The notes under the pieces were generated by a model. It was not told where the DNA came from. It saw only the letters and a list, made by a program, of their open reading frames with translations, and did no database searches. A program made the translations under genes and the position numbers. A DNA stretch of 48,782 bases, taken from Palsa-459 sp035510855 (lineage in GTDB: Bacteria > Actinomycetota > Acidimicrobiia > Acidimicrobiales > RAAP-2). Below are positions 1-8,867 of this stretch, piece by piece (position 1 is the stretch's first letter; each line of letters begins with the position of its first letter). The DNA lies in the NCBI GenBank assembly GCA_035510855.1, contig DATKGG010000017.1, forward strand, positions 1 to 48,782, given 5' to 3'.

Positions 1-33
1 CGGGAAGTCCTGACTCCTGATCACCGAGACAGC

Positions 34-51
34 GCCCGGCTCCCGCCGGGC
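34..51 (-). terminator. GC-rich hairpin downstream of the VOC gene
   Basis: A perfect 7-bp inverted repeat (GCCCGGC, loop TCCC, GCCGGGC) lies about 35 nt past the stop codon of the minus-strand VOC gene. No T-run follows on either strand, so this is a possible non-canonical terminator only. It could also belong to whatever lies to the left of the window. Confidence 0.35.
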
Positions 52-85
52 CCGGCCATGATCACGTGGTGGATCCGGGGTCGCG

Positions 86-808
86 CTACCGTGGCGTCAG
101 CACACAGAACTCATGGCCATCGGGATCGGCCATGACCACCCAGCTGACCTCGCCCTGGCCGATGTCGATGCGAGTCGCCCCGAGGGAGACGAGACGATCG
201 ACCTCCGCTTGCTGATCACCGTGGACGGGTGGAGCGAGGTCGAAATGCAGCCGGTACTTCCCGGTCTTCGGCATCAGCGGCGGACCGCCCCAGGTGATCT
301 TCGGACCGCCGCTCGGCGAGCGAATCGCGGTCTCTTGGTCCTGATCCCAGACCAGCGGCCAGCCCAACGCTTCGCTCCAGAAGTACCCGACCTCTTGCGA
401 ACCGTCACACGCAAGCGCTCCGATGAATCCGCAGTCAGCGAGGAAGTTGTTGTCCGGCTCGATGACGCAGAACTCGTTACCATCGGGGTCTGCGAGCACG
501 ACATGACGCTCCTCTGGGCGTTGACCGATGTCGATGTGCTGGGCGCCGAGTCCGAGCGACCTCGCCACCGTCTGTTGCTGGTCCTCGAGGGACCTGCTCG
601 TCAGATCGAAGTGCATCTGGTTCTGGCCGGTCTTCTGCTCCTGAGTTGGAAGGAATCGGATCCGGAACCCGGTGTCATCGCTCGGCAGAAGCGCAATGCC
701 GTCTTGGGGGTTGTCGGCCAGCTCCCATCCCAAGACGCCCGCCCAGAAGCGCGCGAGACGGGGCGGACTGTTCGTATCGAAGCAGAGCGCGAAGAGGCGA
801 CAAGTCAT
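86..808 (-). CDS. Tandem VOC (glyoxalase-superfamily) domain protein
   Basis: The protein has 240 residues with two vicinal-oxygen-chelate domains: roughly 1-115 (opening CFDTNSPPRLARFWAGVLGW, closing ADPDGNEFCVIE) and 125-240 (closing ADPDGHEFCVL). The repeated ADPDGxEFC strand is typical of glyoxalase-like proteins of actinobacteria, which include metal-dependent lyases, dioxygenases and antibiotic-binding proteins. Substrate cannot be told. I chose the ATG at 808 because GGAGG sits about 10 nt upstream; a longer reading to 907 adds 33 residues with no family resemblance. It stands alone, with a membrane protein gene upstream on the same strand. Confidence 0.82.
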   Translation of the reverse strand: MTCRLFALCFDTNSPPRLARFWAGVLGWELADNPQDGIALLPSDDTGFRIRFLPTQEQKTGQNQMHFDLTSRSLEDQQQTVARSLGLGAQHIDIGQRPEERHVVLADPDGNEFCVIEPDNNFLADCGFIGALACDGSQEVGYFWSEALGWPLVWDQDQETAIRSPSGGPKITWGGPPLMPKTGKYRLHFDLAPPVHGDQQAEVDRLVSLGATRIDIGQGEVSWVVMADPDGHEFCVLTPR

Positions 809-995
809 TCCGCTCTTCACCTCCGATCTGCTGAGTGAGGGCCGGAGGCAGGCCACGTCCTCGGCATCCATAGAGAAGGTAGCGCCAGGGCGCGACTGGG
901 ATGACAAGTCGCCGCTTGACGACCAACGCTCGACCAGACCGATGCTCGGAGATCGTCCCAGATCGTCGGTTGCTGGCGACCCGCTCGAAGATACT

Positions 996-1466
996 TCAGC
1001 GTGGCGCGAGTCGACGGCGGTGCAGCGCGTGAGTCCAGAGAGCGGAGCTCACAATCACCAGAGCACATCCAGCTGCTGCAAGTGGGTAGCCGATTCCCAC
1101 CGACAACGTCGTACCTTCGGTCCACAGTCCGATGTAGCCGACATACACGCTGAGAAGTGACGCAATCAGGAGCAGCCCCCAGCCAACGGACTCCCTCGAG
1201 GGCCGCGCGATCGCGGCGTCCGCAGCCAGAGAGCAGAGAACGATCGCCCCAGCGATCAAGATCAGGAGTCCCCAACTTGAAAGGCTCACTTGTCGGAGAG
1301 ATGGACTCAGCGCCGCAGTGATCGAGGTGGGCCCCATTGGTCCGGAGGGTCTCGACGAGAGAGTCTGATTGCTAGCAGTGAACCTCCACTGAGAGCCGAC
1401 GGCGATGAGGATGCCACCAAGAAGGGTCAAGCAAGGAAACAGCCTCGTTCTTCTCCACCTGGCCAT
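996..1466 (-). CDS. Four-helix hypothetical membrane protein
   Basis: 156 residues with four clear hydrophobic segments (about 10-25, 62-82, 92-113 and 120-142) separated by short polar loops, and a basic tail (HRRRLAPR). No family recognised; the layout resembles small uncharacterised integral membrane proteins of actinobacteria. The ATG at 1466 is preceded by CATACT and six bases, a one-mismatch version of the leaderless promoter pattern seen elsewhere in this window. The function is unknown. Confidence 0.6.
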   Translation of the reverse strand: MARWRRTRLFPCLTLLGGILIAVGSQWRFTASNQTLSSRPSGPMGPTSITAALSPSLRQVSLSSWGLLILIAGAIVLCSLAADAAIARPSRESVGWGLLLIASLLSVYVGYIGLWTEGTTLSVGIGYPLAAAGCALVIVSSALWTHALHRRRLAPR

Positions 1467-1641
1467 CTCCGAAGTATGGCGCGCGCCCGAACGAATGTCC
1501 TATACGGGGGACGGGGCACGGCGCGTGCGGTCGCTGCCTGCCCCACTGCGACACGTGGGTGTGGCAACTACTCCGGCGTCGGTAACGTCGTCTTGGAAGG
1601 CCCGGACAGCCGCCGCTCGGGGCCCGTTGCGCTTAGGCGCG

Positions 1642-2583
1642 CTAGAGCCGCTCGAACGCAGGAGGCGCGTTGCTCATCCCCGCGAGGTGGGCGATGACCT
1701 TGTCGACGCCCCCGCTCGACGCATAGACGCTGGCAGTGAGCAATCCCTTGGCGTCGTAGTGGGTGATCGTTGCTTCCCCGCATCCCGTGCGATCGACCAC
1801 GACCTTGGCGGACAGGTGCTCCGCGCCCGAATGCCAGAAGGCCACCGTGAGGGTTGTCCCGTTGTCCTCCGGGCAAGACCGCACGCCCATGGGCGCGGCC
1901 CGCAGTGCGTTCACGGCATTGGTGATCCCCTGGATTGCCTGCACCGAGGTGACGGTGGCGCCAATCACATGGTGCGACCTGTACGGACCGAACTTGTTGA
2001 GCGGCGACGTGAACGCGACGGTGACCCGCGACGCACCCGGTGCGACATAGGCAGCGAGGGGCTTCGCCGAGACCCAGGTCACCTGCGCGTCGATGCGAAC
2101 GGTGTAGCCGTGCGCAGTCGTCTGCATCGTGTACAGCAGAGTGCGACCGTCGAGCAGTGTGGAGTTCGGGTAGCTGAAGTCGACCTCGGTCATCCCTGTA
2201 TTTGAACTGCCCCATCCCGTGGCCTTCGCGCCCTTGGGCAGGAAGGCGATCGACGGATCCGGGGGCAACTCCGCCACGCCGTATGTGTGGTGGACCGCGA
2301 CGAAGTTCGGATCTCCGGAGGTCGACGCGGGCATGATCGACGCAGAGGTCTCGACCGCGCCCAGTGGCACCTTCGCCGCGTCGAGGAGGACGTGGGCGTC
2401 GCGCGTCGCGACGACGAGGCGGACCGCGTCGGGCGGCAGCGACAGCGACCGATACGACCCGAGACTCGTGATCGGTGACGTCGGATGACCTTTGGCCACC
2501 TCGCTCGACGTCGCACATCCCGTGAGGACAGCAGCAGCGGCGCTCAGTGCGAGCAGGGGACGCCAGCGCAGCACAGTGCTCAC
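1642..2583 (-). CDS. Secreted lipoprotein of unknown function
   Basis: 313 residues. The N-terminus is a lipoprotein signal peptide: basic WR, a hydrophobic run (LLALSAAAAVL) and lipobox LTGC, so it should be lipid-anchored outside the membrane. The rest is soluble, beta-rich and contains two more cysteines (SCPED and TGCGE) that could form a disulfide. No enzyme motif recognised. I chose GTG at 2583 because a strong AAAGGAGG sits five bases upstream. The next gene downstream on this strand (996-1466) is a membrane protein 175 bp away, so an operon is uncertain. Confidence 0.75.
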   Translation of the reverse strand: MSTVLRWRPLLALSAAAAVLTGCATSSEVAKGHPTSPITSLGSYRSLSLPPDAVRLVVATRDAHVLLDAAKVPLGAVETSASIMPASTSGDPNFVAVHHTYGVAELPPDPSIAFLPKGAKATGWGSSNTGMTEVDFSYPNSTLLDGRTLLYTMQTTAHGYTVRIDAQVTWVSAKPLAAYVAPGASRVTVAFTSPLNKFGPYRSHHVIGATVTSVQAIQGITNAVNALRAAPMGVRSCPEDNGTTLTVAFWHSGAEHLSAKVVVDRTGCGEATITHYDAKGLLTASVYASSGGVDKVIAHLAGMSNAPPAFERL

Positions 2584-2728
2584 ACTCACCTCCTTTCCCT
2601 GAGAGTCTGATCCTTTCCCCAATTTGACTCCTCGAGAAGGAGAAGGTTCAAATGGGACTGATCTCGAGTCAGCGGAACAACTGCGATGCGAAAGTAAGAC
2701 TTCGGCGTGGCTCCGGAGGCGAGCCGGC

Positions 2729-3834
2729 TCACATCCCGGTGAAGCACTTCTTGATGGCGAGCTGCCCGAGCGGTTGGATGTTGCTCATTCGGGTGGTATC
2801 CGGTGCGGTAGGCAGCGACCCGTCGTCCCTGGCGAGCCACGGGCCCCAGAAGTAGATCCCCCGCAGCTTGTGCTCATTCATGAAGGCGCAGGCCGCGGTG
2901 AACCAGTTCGCTTGGATCTGTTGGTCGAACGGATGCCCTTGGATCGGGACCCCTCCCGAGGCCGGCCATCCGTAGGCGCCGTCCTGCGCCGCGATCCCGA
3001 TCTCGGAGATGGTCGCCGCGGGAAGCTTCGGGATGCCATACGAGGGGCGGTGCAACAAGAGGTAGTCCCACCCCAGGAGTAGCTGGCGGGGCGTCGCTGT
3101 GACAGCTGCTGTCGGCAACTTGGGATAGGCGTCGAACCCGAAGATCGTCGACGGTCGGAGTAGCTTCTTGACGCCGGTGTCCCACGAGTAACTCACCTCG
3201 AGGTCCCCCGCCGAGTAGAGGAGCCTGCAGCGTGCGATCAGCGATGTCCAGTCGCTGAGGTCAGCGAGGCTGTCGAGCTCGGTCTGGACGGCGAAGTACT
3301 CGACCTTCTCACGTTGCGCCACCTCGAGGTAGGGCCTCAGAGTGTTGTAGTACTTCGCGAACCACAGTCTGACATCGGTGGGCCGCAGCTCGCCTCGCCA
3401 GTTGTGCGGATTCTGCACCATCAGGTTTTCCTGGTCGATGAGCGGCCGAAGGAAGACCTTGAGCCCTGCGGCGTGGGCGATCTGGACAACGACCGCCAGG
3501 ACCCATGGTGGTGGCGTCCTGATGGTCGACCCCTTGCACGACGTCCAGGCGAAGACGTGGTTGGACGACATCGAGACCGTGAACAGTGGAAAACCAAGGC
3601 CGATCGAGTTCGCACCAAGCGCTTGAACTGGGCGACCTCGGTCTCGGCCCACTGCTTGATCTGCCCGAGTGCCTGGCAGCGGTAGGTGAAGTAGGTGTCG
3701 ATCCCGTGCTGAACGCCCGGTGGCGGAGCGGTGCGCGAGACCTGCCCCGAGGCGCTGCCCGACTGCAAGACACTGCACGACACCGAGACGAGCAGCACGG
3801 CCACGGCCCATCGCGGTGCGGTCCGACGCCTCAC
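2729..3834 (-). pseudogene. Secreted TIM-barrel glycoside hydrolase-like gene, frameshifted
   Basis: Two reading frames join to one sensible protein of about 368 residues. The first starts at GTG 3834 and encodes a signal peptide (AVAVLLVSVSCSVLQSGSASG) and the first barrel strand. The second runs to 2729. The break is near 3621, where restoring one G turns VAQFK-RLV into VAQFKALGANSIGLGFPLF. The downstream part has barrel features: GLKVFLRPLID, a QTELDSL segment that could hold an acid/base glutamate, SEIGIAAQDGAYGWP that could hold the nucleophile, and a final GIYFWGPW strand. This resembles GH113-type mannanase-like proteins, but the substrate is inferred only. It may be intact in the organism if the deletion is a sequencing error. 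Confidence 0.65.
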
Positions 3835-4057
3835 GCGTCGTGCATCCTCTCCGACGCCCGCGCGACGCGTTCGTTCGCCTCGACACCGGCCTCCCACCGC
3901 AGCAGTCTGCTACGCGCGGGGCACCTCCGTCGGTCCATTCATTCCAGTAGCGGGGCACCTCTCTGCCCCCAGTGCAGCTCGCACCTGAGAGGTTTTGAGT
4001 GGGACTCTCGACTCGTCAGGCGGGCGAGTGGTCCGTCGCGGATATAACTGAAGTGGC

Positions 4058-4072
4058 TAGAATGACGGGATG
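4058..4072 (+). promoter_or_regulatory. Leaderless-type promoter of the transposase
   Basis: TAGAAT at 4058-4063 is followed by six bases and the ATG at 4070. This is the TANNNT-N6-start pattern expected when transcription begins at the start codon. Confidence 0.5.
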
Positions 4073-5114
4073 CGATCACCACTTGCAGCCGCGCCGCTGG
4101 TCGTCACGCCCGAGCAGCGAGCGGTCCTTCGACGACTCGCACGCTCCTCGTCGCGCCCGCACCGAACGGTGCAGCAGGCTCGCGCACTGCTGATGTCTGC
4201 TGACGGCGAGGCGATCTATGAGGTCGCTCGTCGCCTCGAGGTCGCACCGAACTCAGTGCGCCAGTGGCGAAGGCGGTTCGAGGAAGTTGGGGTGGACGGG
4301 ATCGGTGTGATCGCACCTGGACGCGGCCGCACTTCGTGGCTGCCCGAGGGCACCGTGGCCGAGGTGGTGGCGCTGACCATGAACACCCTGCCCGACGACG
4401 GGTCCACGCAGTGGAGCACACGGACGATGGCCGAGCACATGGGGATCAGCAAGGACACGGTCGCTCGCATCTGGAAGGACCACGGGCTGAAGCCCTGGAA
4501 GCTCGACACGTTCAAGGTCTCGACAGACCGGACTTCGAGGCCATGCTCGTCAACGTCGTCGGGCTCCACATGAACCCGCCAGGGAGCGCCATGGTCTTCA
4601 GCTTCGACGAGAAGACCCAGGTCCAGGCCCTCGACCGCACCCAGCCGTCGCTCCCGCTCAATCGTGGGCGCGGCACGACGATGACGCACGACTACACGCG
4701 CCACGGCACGACGGACCTGTTCGCCGTGATGAACGTGGCGACCAGCGAGGTGCTCTATGACACCAAGGCGCGCCACTCATCGAGAGAGCTGCTCAGCTTC
4801 TTCAGCTTCATCGAGCTGCACGTCGAAGGGGTCTCGAGATCCACGTCGTGCTCGACGACCTCTCGGCGCAAAAGTCAGCGCCCGTCAAGAAGTGGCTCGC
4901 GCATCCCAAGCGCGCACGGTGGCACCTGCACTTCACGCCGACCAGCTCGTCGTGGCTCAACCTGGTCGAGGGCTGGTTCTCACAGATCACCGCTCGTCGA
5001 CTGAAGGAGGGGACGTTCAACTCGATCAAACAACTCGAGGAGGCGATCGGATTATGGGCAGAGCACTGGAACGACGACCCGAAGCCGTTCATGTGGAAGA
5101 AGCCAGCACCGTGA
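4070..5114 (+). pseudogene. IS630-family transposase, two frame breaks
   Basis: The N-terminal part (4070 to about 4528) has a helix-turn-helix region (IYEVARRLEVAPNSVRQWRRR) and a second one (MAEHMGISKDTVARIWKDHGLKPW). The frame then shifts to DFEAMLVNVVGLHMNPPGSAM and FSFDEKTQVQALDRTQP, the first DDE aspartate block. It shifts again near 4832 into HVVLDDLSAQKSAPVKKWL and FTPTSSSWLNLVEGWFSQI, which hold the second aspartate and the final glutamate. Each break is explained by one missing base (near 4528 and 4832). The C-terminus stops at PKPFMWKKPAP, about 15-20 residues earlier than usual for the family. Some IS630 members use programmed frameshifting, but two shifts make inactivation or sequencing error likelier. 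Confidence 0.8.
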
Positions 5115-5160
5115 CCGAGCAGCGGTCTTCGAGTTCGAGAGTCGGAGTAAGACTGCTTCC

Positions 5161-5571
5161 GTGAGCGATCAAGTGACCTTGGTGTGGCGGGGCGACGTGA
5201 CTGACGCTGAGCTCGTCGAGCTGACCCACTCCCACGGCGGACGAAGCGCGCCCGGTTGGTGGAGCCAGATTCGACCTCACAGCCTTGGATGGGTTGTCGC
5301 GCGCGTCGCGAACGGCGACCTCGTCGGATTCGTCAACGTTGCCTGGGACGGCGGCGGCCATGCGTTCTTGCTTGACACGAAGACTCGGAGCGATCACCAG
5401 CACAAGGGGATCGCGACTTCCGTCGTAGCCCTCGCGGCTTCGCACGCAAAGGCGGCGGGATGCGAATGGCTCCACGTGGATTTCGAGCCCGCGCTTGCCC
5501 CCTTCTACTTCGATGCCTGTGGATTCCGATCAACTGATGCCGGCCTCATCCACCTCCATTCGATGGTCTGA
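5161..5571 (+). CDS. GNAT-family N-acetyltransferase
   Basis: 136 residues in the GNAT fold. The acetyl-CoA pyrophosphate loop is visible as DHQHKGIATSVVALA, a variant of the Q/RxxGxG/A motif, followed by CEWLHVDFEPALAPFYFDACGF, the usual beta-strand and closing segment. It would transfer an acetyl group to a small molecule or protein; the acceptor cannot be inferred. The GTG at 5161 lies only about 18 bp beyond the right end of the IS630 element, so insertion may have replaced its original promoter. No strong ribosome binding site is seen. Confidence 0.8.
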   Translation: MSDQVTLVWRGDVTDAELVELTHSHGGRSAPGWWSQIRPHSLGWVVARVANGDLVGFVNVAWDGGGHAFLLDTKTRSDHQHKGIATSVVALAASHAKAAGCEWLHVDFEPALAPFYFDACGFRSTDAGLIHLHSMV

Positions 5572-5782
5572 CTCAGCACGCCACTACCCGGCAGCGAATG
5601 GTTCGGACTGCGAGTGGCCGCGGGCATCGCGGTTGCGGGCGAGACACCGTGATGCCCAGATCGCGCTCTCCTGCACTGACACACACGTCGAACGCTTTCC
5701 AGCCAACTACGGGCTTAGATCGAAGACGGCACGATTCGTTGCGGCGGGCCAGCTGACCATGCTGAGCGAGAGGCTGCGGAAC

Positions 5783-5798
5783 TATCGTCCGCTTTATG
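5783..5798 (+). promoter_or_regulatory. Leaderless-type promoter of the FMN-binding oxidase-like gene
   Basis: TATCGT at 5783-5788 is followed by seven bases and the ATG at 5796. Confidence 0.4.
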
Positions 5799-6220
5799 GA
5801 CATTGAGGACTTTCTTTCCCGACCATTGGTCGCCCGAGTTGCCGCGAATGGGCCGAACGGCCCGACGATCCGGCCGGTCTGGTTTCTTTATGAGGGCCGA
5901 ACGTTTTGGTGGCTGACCGGCTCTTCGTACTCACGGCTCGGTGAGTGGCTTTCAACAGACCCCAGAGTGGCATTGACTATCGATACTTGTGATCTCGAGA
6001 CCGGGGAAGTCCTTGCGATGACGGTCGTAGGTCGAGCAGTCGTACATCCATTCGACCGGCACTCGCGAGAAGGAAGATCGCCAAGTATCTCGGGCCAGAC
6101 TTCGACCGCTGGGAGGTCCGCTTTCGTGCCGCCTTCGACGACCCGACGTCGAGACTCGTCGGCGTGACACCCGAGCATCCCCTCAATCTCAGGGACATGT
6201 CCTTCGTGCCGAACCGCTAG
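5796..6220 (+). pseudogene. Pyridoxamine 5'-phosphate oxidase-like FMN-binding protein, frameshifted
   Basis: The first 88 residues match the split-barrel flavin-binding family: LVARVAANGPNGPTIRPVWF, then WWLTGSSYSRLGEWLSTDPRVALTIDT. The frame breaks near 6060. Adding one base (GACCGG to GACCGGG) restores FDRALARRKIAKYLGPDFDR and continues through WEVRFRAAFDD to a stop at 6220, giving about 141 residues, a normal length for the family. These proteins bind FMN or F420 and act as oxidases, reductases or cofactor-binding proteins; the substrate is unknown. Whether this is a true pseudogene depends on whether the missing base is real. Confidence 0.75.
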
Positions 6221-6568
6221 CTCAGTTGGAGCCTCTCGCATGCCGACGCGACGCGAGGTCCTGGTGACCTGTCCGCTTCGAGCAAGGGCGGCTACGGCAT
6301 GATCGACCAGAGGCTCATGATCACCCCGCAGATGTGACGCTGCGGCACCTCGGTCAAGCCGTGAATCGCTGACGTTTCGGCGGATGCAACTGACAACAGC
6401 CAACTGCGGTCGTACCAACCTGTCGGGCGGCGTTGTGAACGTGGCCTTCGCAGTCCTCCAAGGCGTCAGGAATGAGCTTCCCGGGCGCGGCACCAGGTGC
6501 GATGGCGCTCGGAGATCCGTCCGAGCTCGCAGCCCTGGTCGAACGGACCGCTCTCGTAGTCTGAGCAC
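6221..6568. other. Gene-free stretch
   Basis: About 350 bases with no recognisable protein on either strand and no obvious hairpin. Short open frames crossing it do not resemble any family I know. Its right end holds the promoter of the luciferase-like gene. Confidence 0.5.
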
Positions 6569-6571
6569 ATG
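6557..6571 (+). promoter_or_regulatory. Leaderless-type promoter of the luciferase-like monooxygenase
   Basis: TAGTCT at 6557-6562 is followed by exactly six bases and the ATG at 6569. No Shine-Dalgarno sequence is present. Confidence 0.55.
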
Positions 6572-7372
6572 CGCCACGCCCTCTACGTGGCACCCTTTGA
6601 CGAGCTCTCAGATCCCGTGGTCGTCGTCGATCTGGCGATCGCTGCCGAGGACGCTGGCTGGGATGCCGTCTTTCTCTGGGATCACGTGTGGCGACCATCA
6701 CACAGATCGCCGTCAGTCGGAGACGTCTGGATCACGCTCGCCGCCATGGCGTCGAAGACGTCGTCGATTCGATTGGGGCCAATGGTCGTTCCCCTTGCGC
6801 GGAGGCGCCCACAGAAGGTCGCGAGGGAGTCCGTTGCACTCGATCGCCTGTCAGGCGGCAGGCTCACGATGGGGGTCGGCCTTGGAGTCGATACCGACGG
6901 TGAGCTCCGGCGATTCGGTGAGGTCGTCGACGAGCGCGAGCGGGGAGATGTGCTGGACGAGGCGCTCGAGCTCTTGCTCGAACTCTGGTCAGGGCTGGAG
7001 GTGACTCACCACGGCCCCAGATTCACGGCTGCTGGTGTGCAATTCCTGCCGAGGGGGATTCAGGAACCACGGATTCCCCTCTGGAGCGCAGCGCGAGGAG
7101 GTGGCGGGAAGCGTCCGCTGCGGCGAGCAGCGCAACTCGACGGGCTCTTCCCAGTGGGTGCCTCGGACGAGCAGCTCGCCCAGATGGTGGAGACGATCGA
7201 GTCGCTTCGAGGGAGCCTCGACGGATTCGATGTCGCCGTGATTGCGCCACGGGACGTTGACGTGGATCGCTTCCAGAAGCGAGGTGTCACGTGGGCGCTT
7301 CGCTCGATTGACACCGGACTGACTGCACGCGCGGCCCTCCAGATCGCGTCACAACCTCCCCCTACCTCATGA
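6569..7372 (+). CDS. LLM-class (luciferase-like) flavin-dependent oxidoreductase
   Basis: 267 residues. The start of the luciferase barrel is clear (EDAGWDAVFLWDHVW), as are IRLGPMVVPLARRRPQKVARE and the strongly conserved LDRLSGGRLTMGVGLG. Later segments LPRGIQEPRIPLWSAARG and ATWALRS-like residues near the C-terminus match short actinobacterial members. Such enzymes use FMN or F420 for oxidation or monooxygenation of small molecules; the substrate is not predictable. It is monocistronic, with a leaderless-type promoter, and is convergent with the enoyl-CoA hydratase gene 52 bp downstream. Confidence 0.85.
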   Translation: MRHALYVAPFDELSDPVVVVDLAIAAEDAGWDAVFLWDHVWRPSHRSPSVGDVWITLAAMASKTSSIRLGPMVVPLARRRPQKVARESVALDRLSGGRLTMGVGLGVDTDGELRRFGEVVDERERGDVLDEALELLLELWSGLEVTHHGPRFTAAGVQFLPRGIQEPRIPLWSAARGGGGKRPLRRAAQLDGLFPVGASDEQLAQMVETIESLRGSLDGFDVAVIAPRDVDVDRFQKRGVTWALRSIDTGLTARAALQIASQPPPTS

Positions 7373-7424
7373 CGATCGCGCGTTGCATGGAGAGCGGAAG
7401 TGGCGAACTCGCCAATGCGTGGAG

Positions 7425-8225
7425 TCAGGGCTTCGCGTGGTCCGCGACCTGCGTACGCCCGCGATCGATCACGGCCTTGAGCCGCGACGTCGTGGCCGCG
7501 TCGAGGTTCGCCGTCGTCCAGGCGCGATGGACCTCGGCCTCGATCTGCCAGCCCTCATCGGCGGTCGTCGCGGTCGTTCGGCCGTAAGTCTCGAGGAGGG
7601 TGCGAACCGCAGGCTGGTCATTCGAGACGACGGCCGCCGCCAGCGTCCGACACGTGGCGAGCAGCTCGCCGTGCGGTACCACGCGGTTGACGAGCCCCCA
7701 GAGGAGGGCGAGCTGAGCGTCGACGTAGTTGCCAGTGGCGCTCATCTCCCTCGCGCGCCGCAGGCCGACTGCCTCAGGAAGCAGCACCGTCAGTCCCCAT
7801 CCGGGCAGAACGCCGACGCGTGTGTGGGTATCGGCGAATCGTGCTTGCTCGCTCGCGATGATGAAGTCGCACGCGAGTGCGAGCTCGAGACCGCCCGTGA
7901 CCGCGACGCCATTCACCGCGCCGATGACGGGCTTGGCGTGCGGCCCCAACGGGCCGCGGTCGCGTCCCTCGGCGAGTGGCGCATCGCGGAGCCCGGAGTT
8001 GGCTGAGCTGAACTCGGTGAGGTCGAGTCCGGCGCAGAATGCAGGGTCGGCGCCAGTGAGGATGACGACGTCGACGTCAGGGTTGGCTTCGGTCTCGCCG
8101 ATGGCCTCTCGGAGGCGCCTCCTGAGTGGCGCGTTGAGTGCATTGCGACGATCGGGACGATTCAAGGTCAACGTGGCGACGCGATCGGCCACTTCGACCT
8201 GCAGCACTGATTCCGGGTTCGGCAT
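7425..8225 (-). CDS. Enoyl-CoA hydratase/isomerase family protein
   Basis: 266 residues of the crotonase fold. VATLTLNRPDRRNALN, the oxyanion-hole strand FCAGLDLTEF, and AVNGVAVTGGLELALACDF are all present, followed by THTRVGVLPGWGLTVLLPEAVG. At the second catalytic region the sequence keeps a glutamate in GGLELAL, while the other glutamate position of classical hydratases is not obvious, so isomerase or hydrolase activity on another acyl-CoA is possible. I chose ATG at 8225 because AAAAGGTGG lies just upstream; 31 extra residues up to 8318 show no family match. No beta-oxidation neighbours occur. Confidence 0.88.
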   Translation of the reverse strand: MPNPESVLQVEVADRVATLTLNRPDRRNALNAPLRRRLREAIGETEANPDVDVVILTGADPAFCAGLDLTEFSSANSGLRDAPLAEGRDRGPLGPHAKPVIGAVNGVAVTGGLELALACDFIIASEQARFADTHTRVGVLPGWGLTVLLPEAVGLRRAREMSATGNYVDAQLALLWGLVNRVVPHGELLATCRTLAAAVVSNDQPAVRTLLETYGRTTATTADEGWQIEAEVHRAWTTANLDAATTSRLKAVIDRGRTQVADHAKP

Positions 8226-8445
8226 GGACCACCTTTTCCGCGATCTACGGCATGACTCGTCGCGCGGATTCTCACCCGCTTCGACGCTGCTCGCAACCCG
8301 TGGAGTGGTGTGGAGCACTCACCCTTCGACAATCGCGTGTCAGTTCGGGCGCAACACCTCATCGCGAGAGGTAGGGTCCTGCGCGGCCGATCCACTTGGG
8401 ACGGTCGTTGCCATCAAGGCGTCCACGACGCCGGAAGGAGAGGGT

Positions 8446-8721
8446 ATGGCACTCGGTATCTACTTCGCTCATGAGGGCTTTACGCCAGACAAGTACGCGA
8501 GCGCGATCAAGCAGCTCGAGGCAGCGGGCGCTGGCGCACCAAAGGGTCGAACGCTCCACGTCGCCCTCGAGTCCGGTGGTGCAATTCAGGTATTCGACAT
8601 CTGGGAGTCCCAGGGGGAGTTCGACGCCTTCGGACCGACTCTCATGCCGATACTTTCCGAGCTCGGCGTGGAGCTCAAGGACCCGATGGTTGCGACCGTC
8701 CACAACGTGATCAAGGGCTGA
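8446..8721 (+). CDS. Small dimeric alpha/beta-barrel protein
   Basis: 91 residues. The sequence FTPDKYASAIKQLEAAGAG, a central VALESGGAIQVFDIWES strand and FDAFGPTLMPILSELG fit the ferredoxin-like dimeric barrel fold (ABM/EthD-like). Proteins of this size are often monooxygenase-like or ligand-binding, and many are uncharacterised. The ATG at 8446 is chosen because GGAAGGAGAGG lies directly upstream; a longer open frame upstream has no family match and overlaps the region opposite the hydratase gene. Monocistronic. Confidence 0.78.
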   Translation: MALGIYFAHEGFTPDKYASAIKQLEAAGAGAPKGRTLHVALESGGAIQVFDIWESQGEFDAFGPTLMPILSELGVELKDPMVATVHNVIKG

Positions 8722-8867
8722 GCGAGAGCCGGACCCGACGCGCTGTTCAGGCGTGCAAGGATCCTCGAGAGGCGCCCGAGGCCGGGCTGGTACCACTGCT
8801 GCCAGTCCCGGCAATGGCGTCTGTGGACGTGTGTGGGTGCACCGACCTGATTCGGACCCGCTGAGCG

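Larger units (their letters stand above)
4003..5143. mobile_element. IS630-family insertion element with degraded ends
   Basis: A broken IS630-type transposase is flanked by imperfect inverted repeats. The left end reads GACTCTCGACTCG (4003-4015) and the right end reads CGAGTTCGAGAGTC (5130-5143), matching apart from one missing A on the left. The IS630 family normally duplicates a TA dinucleotide; a TA is present just outside the right end (5148-5149), but I see none at the left, so the exact ends are uncertain. The element lies between the frameshifted glycosidase-like gene and an acetyltransferase. Confidence 0.65.

Noticed and set aside
4070..5114. Programmed frameshifting in the IS630 transposase
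   Set aside because: Two shifts are needed and similar single-base losses occur in unrelated neighbours, so error or decay is simpler.
7372..7425. Terminator between convergent genes
   Set aside because: Only a 6-bp TGGCGA/TCGCCA palindrome with a two-base gap is present, too weak to call.
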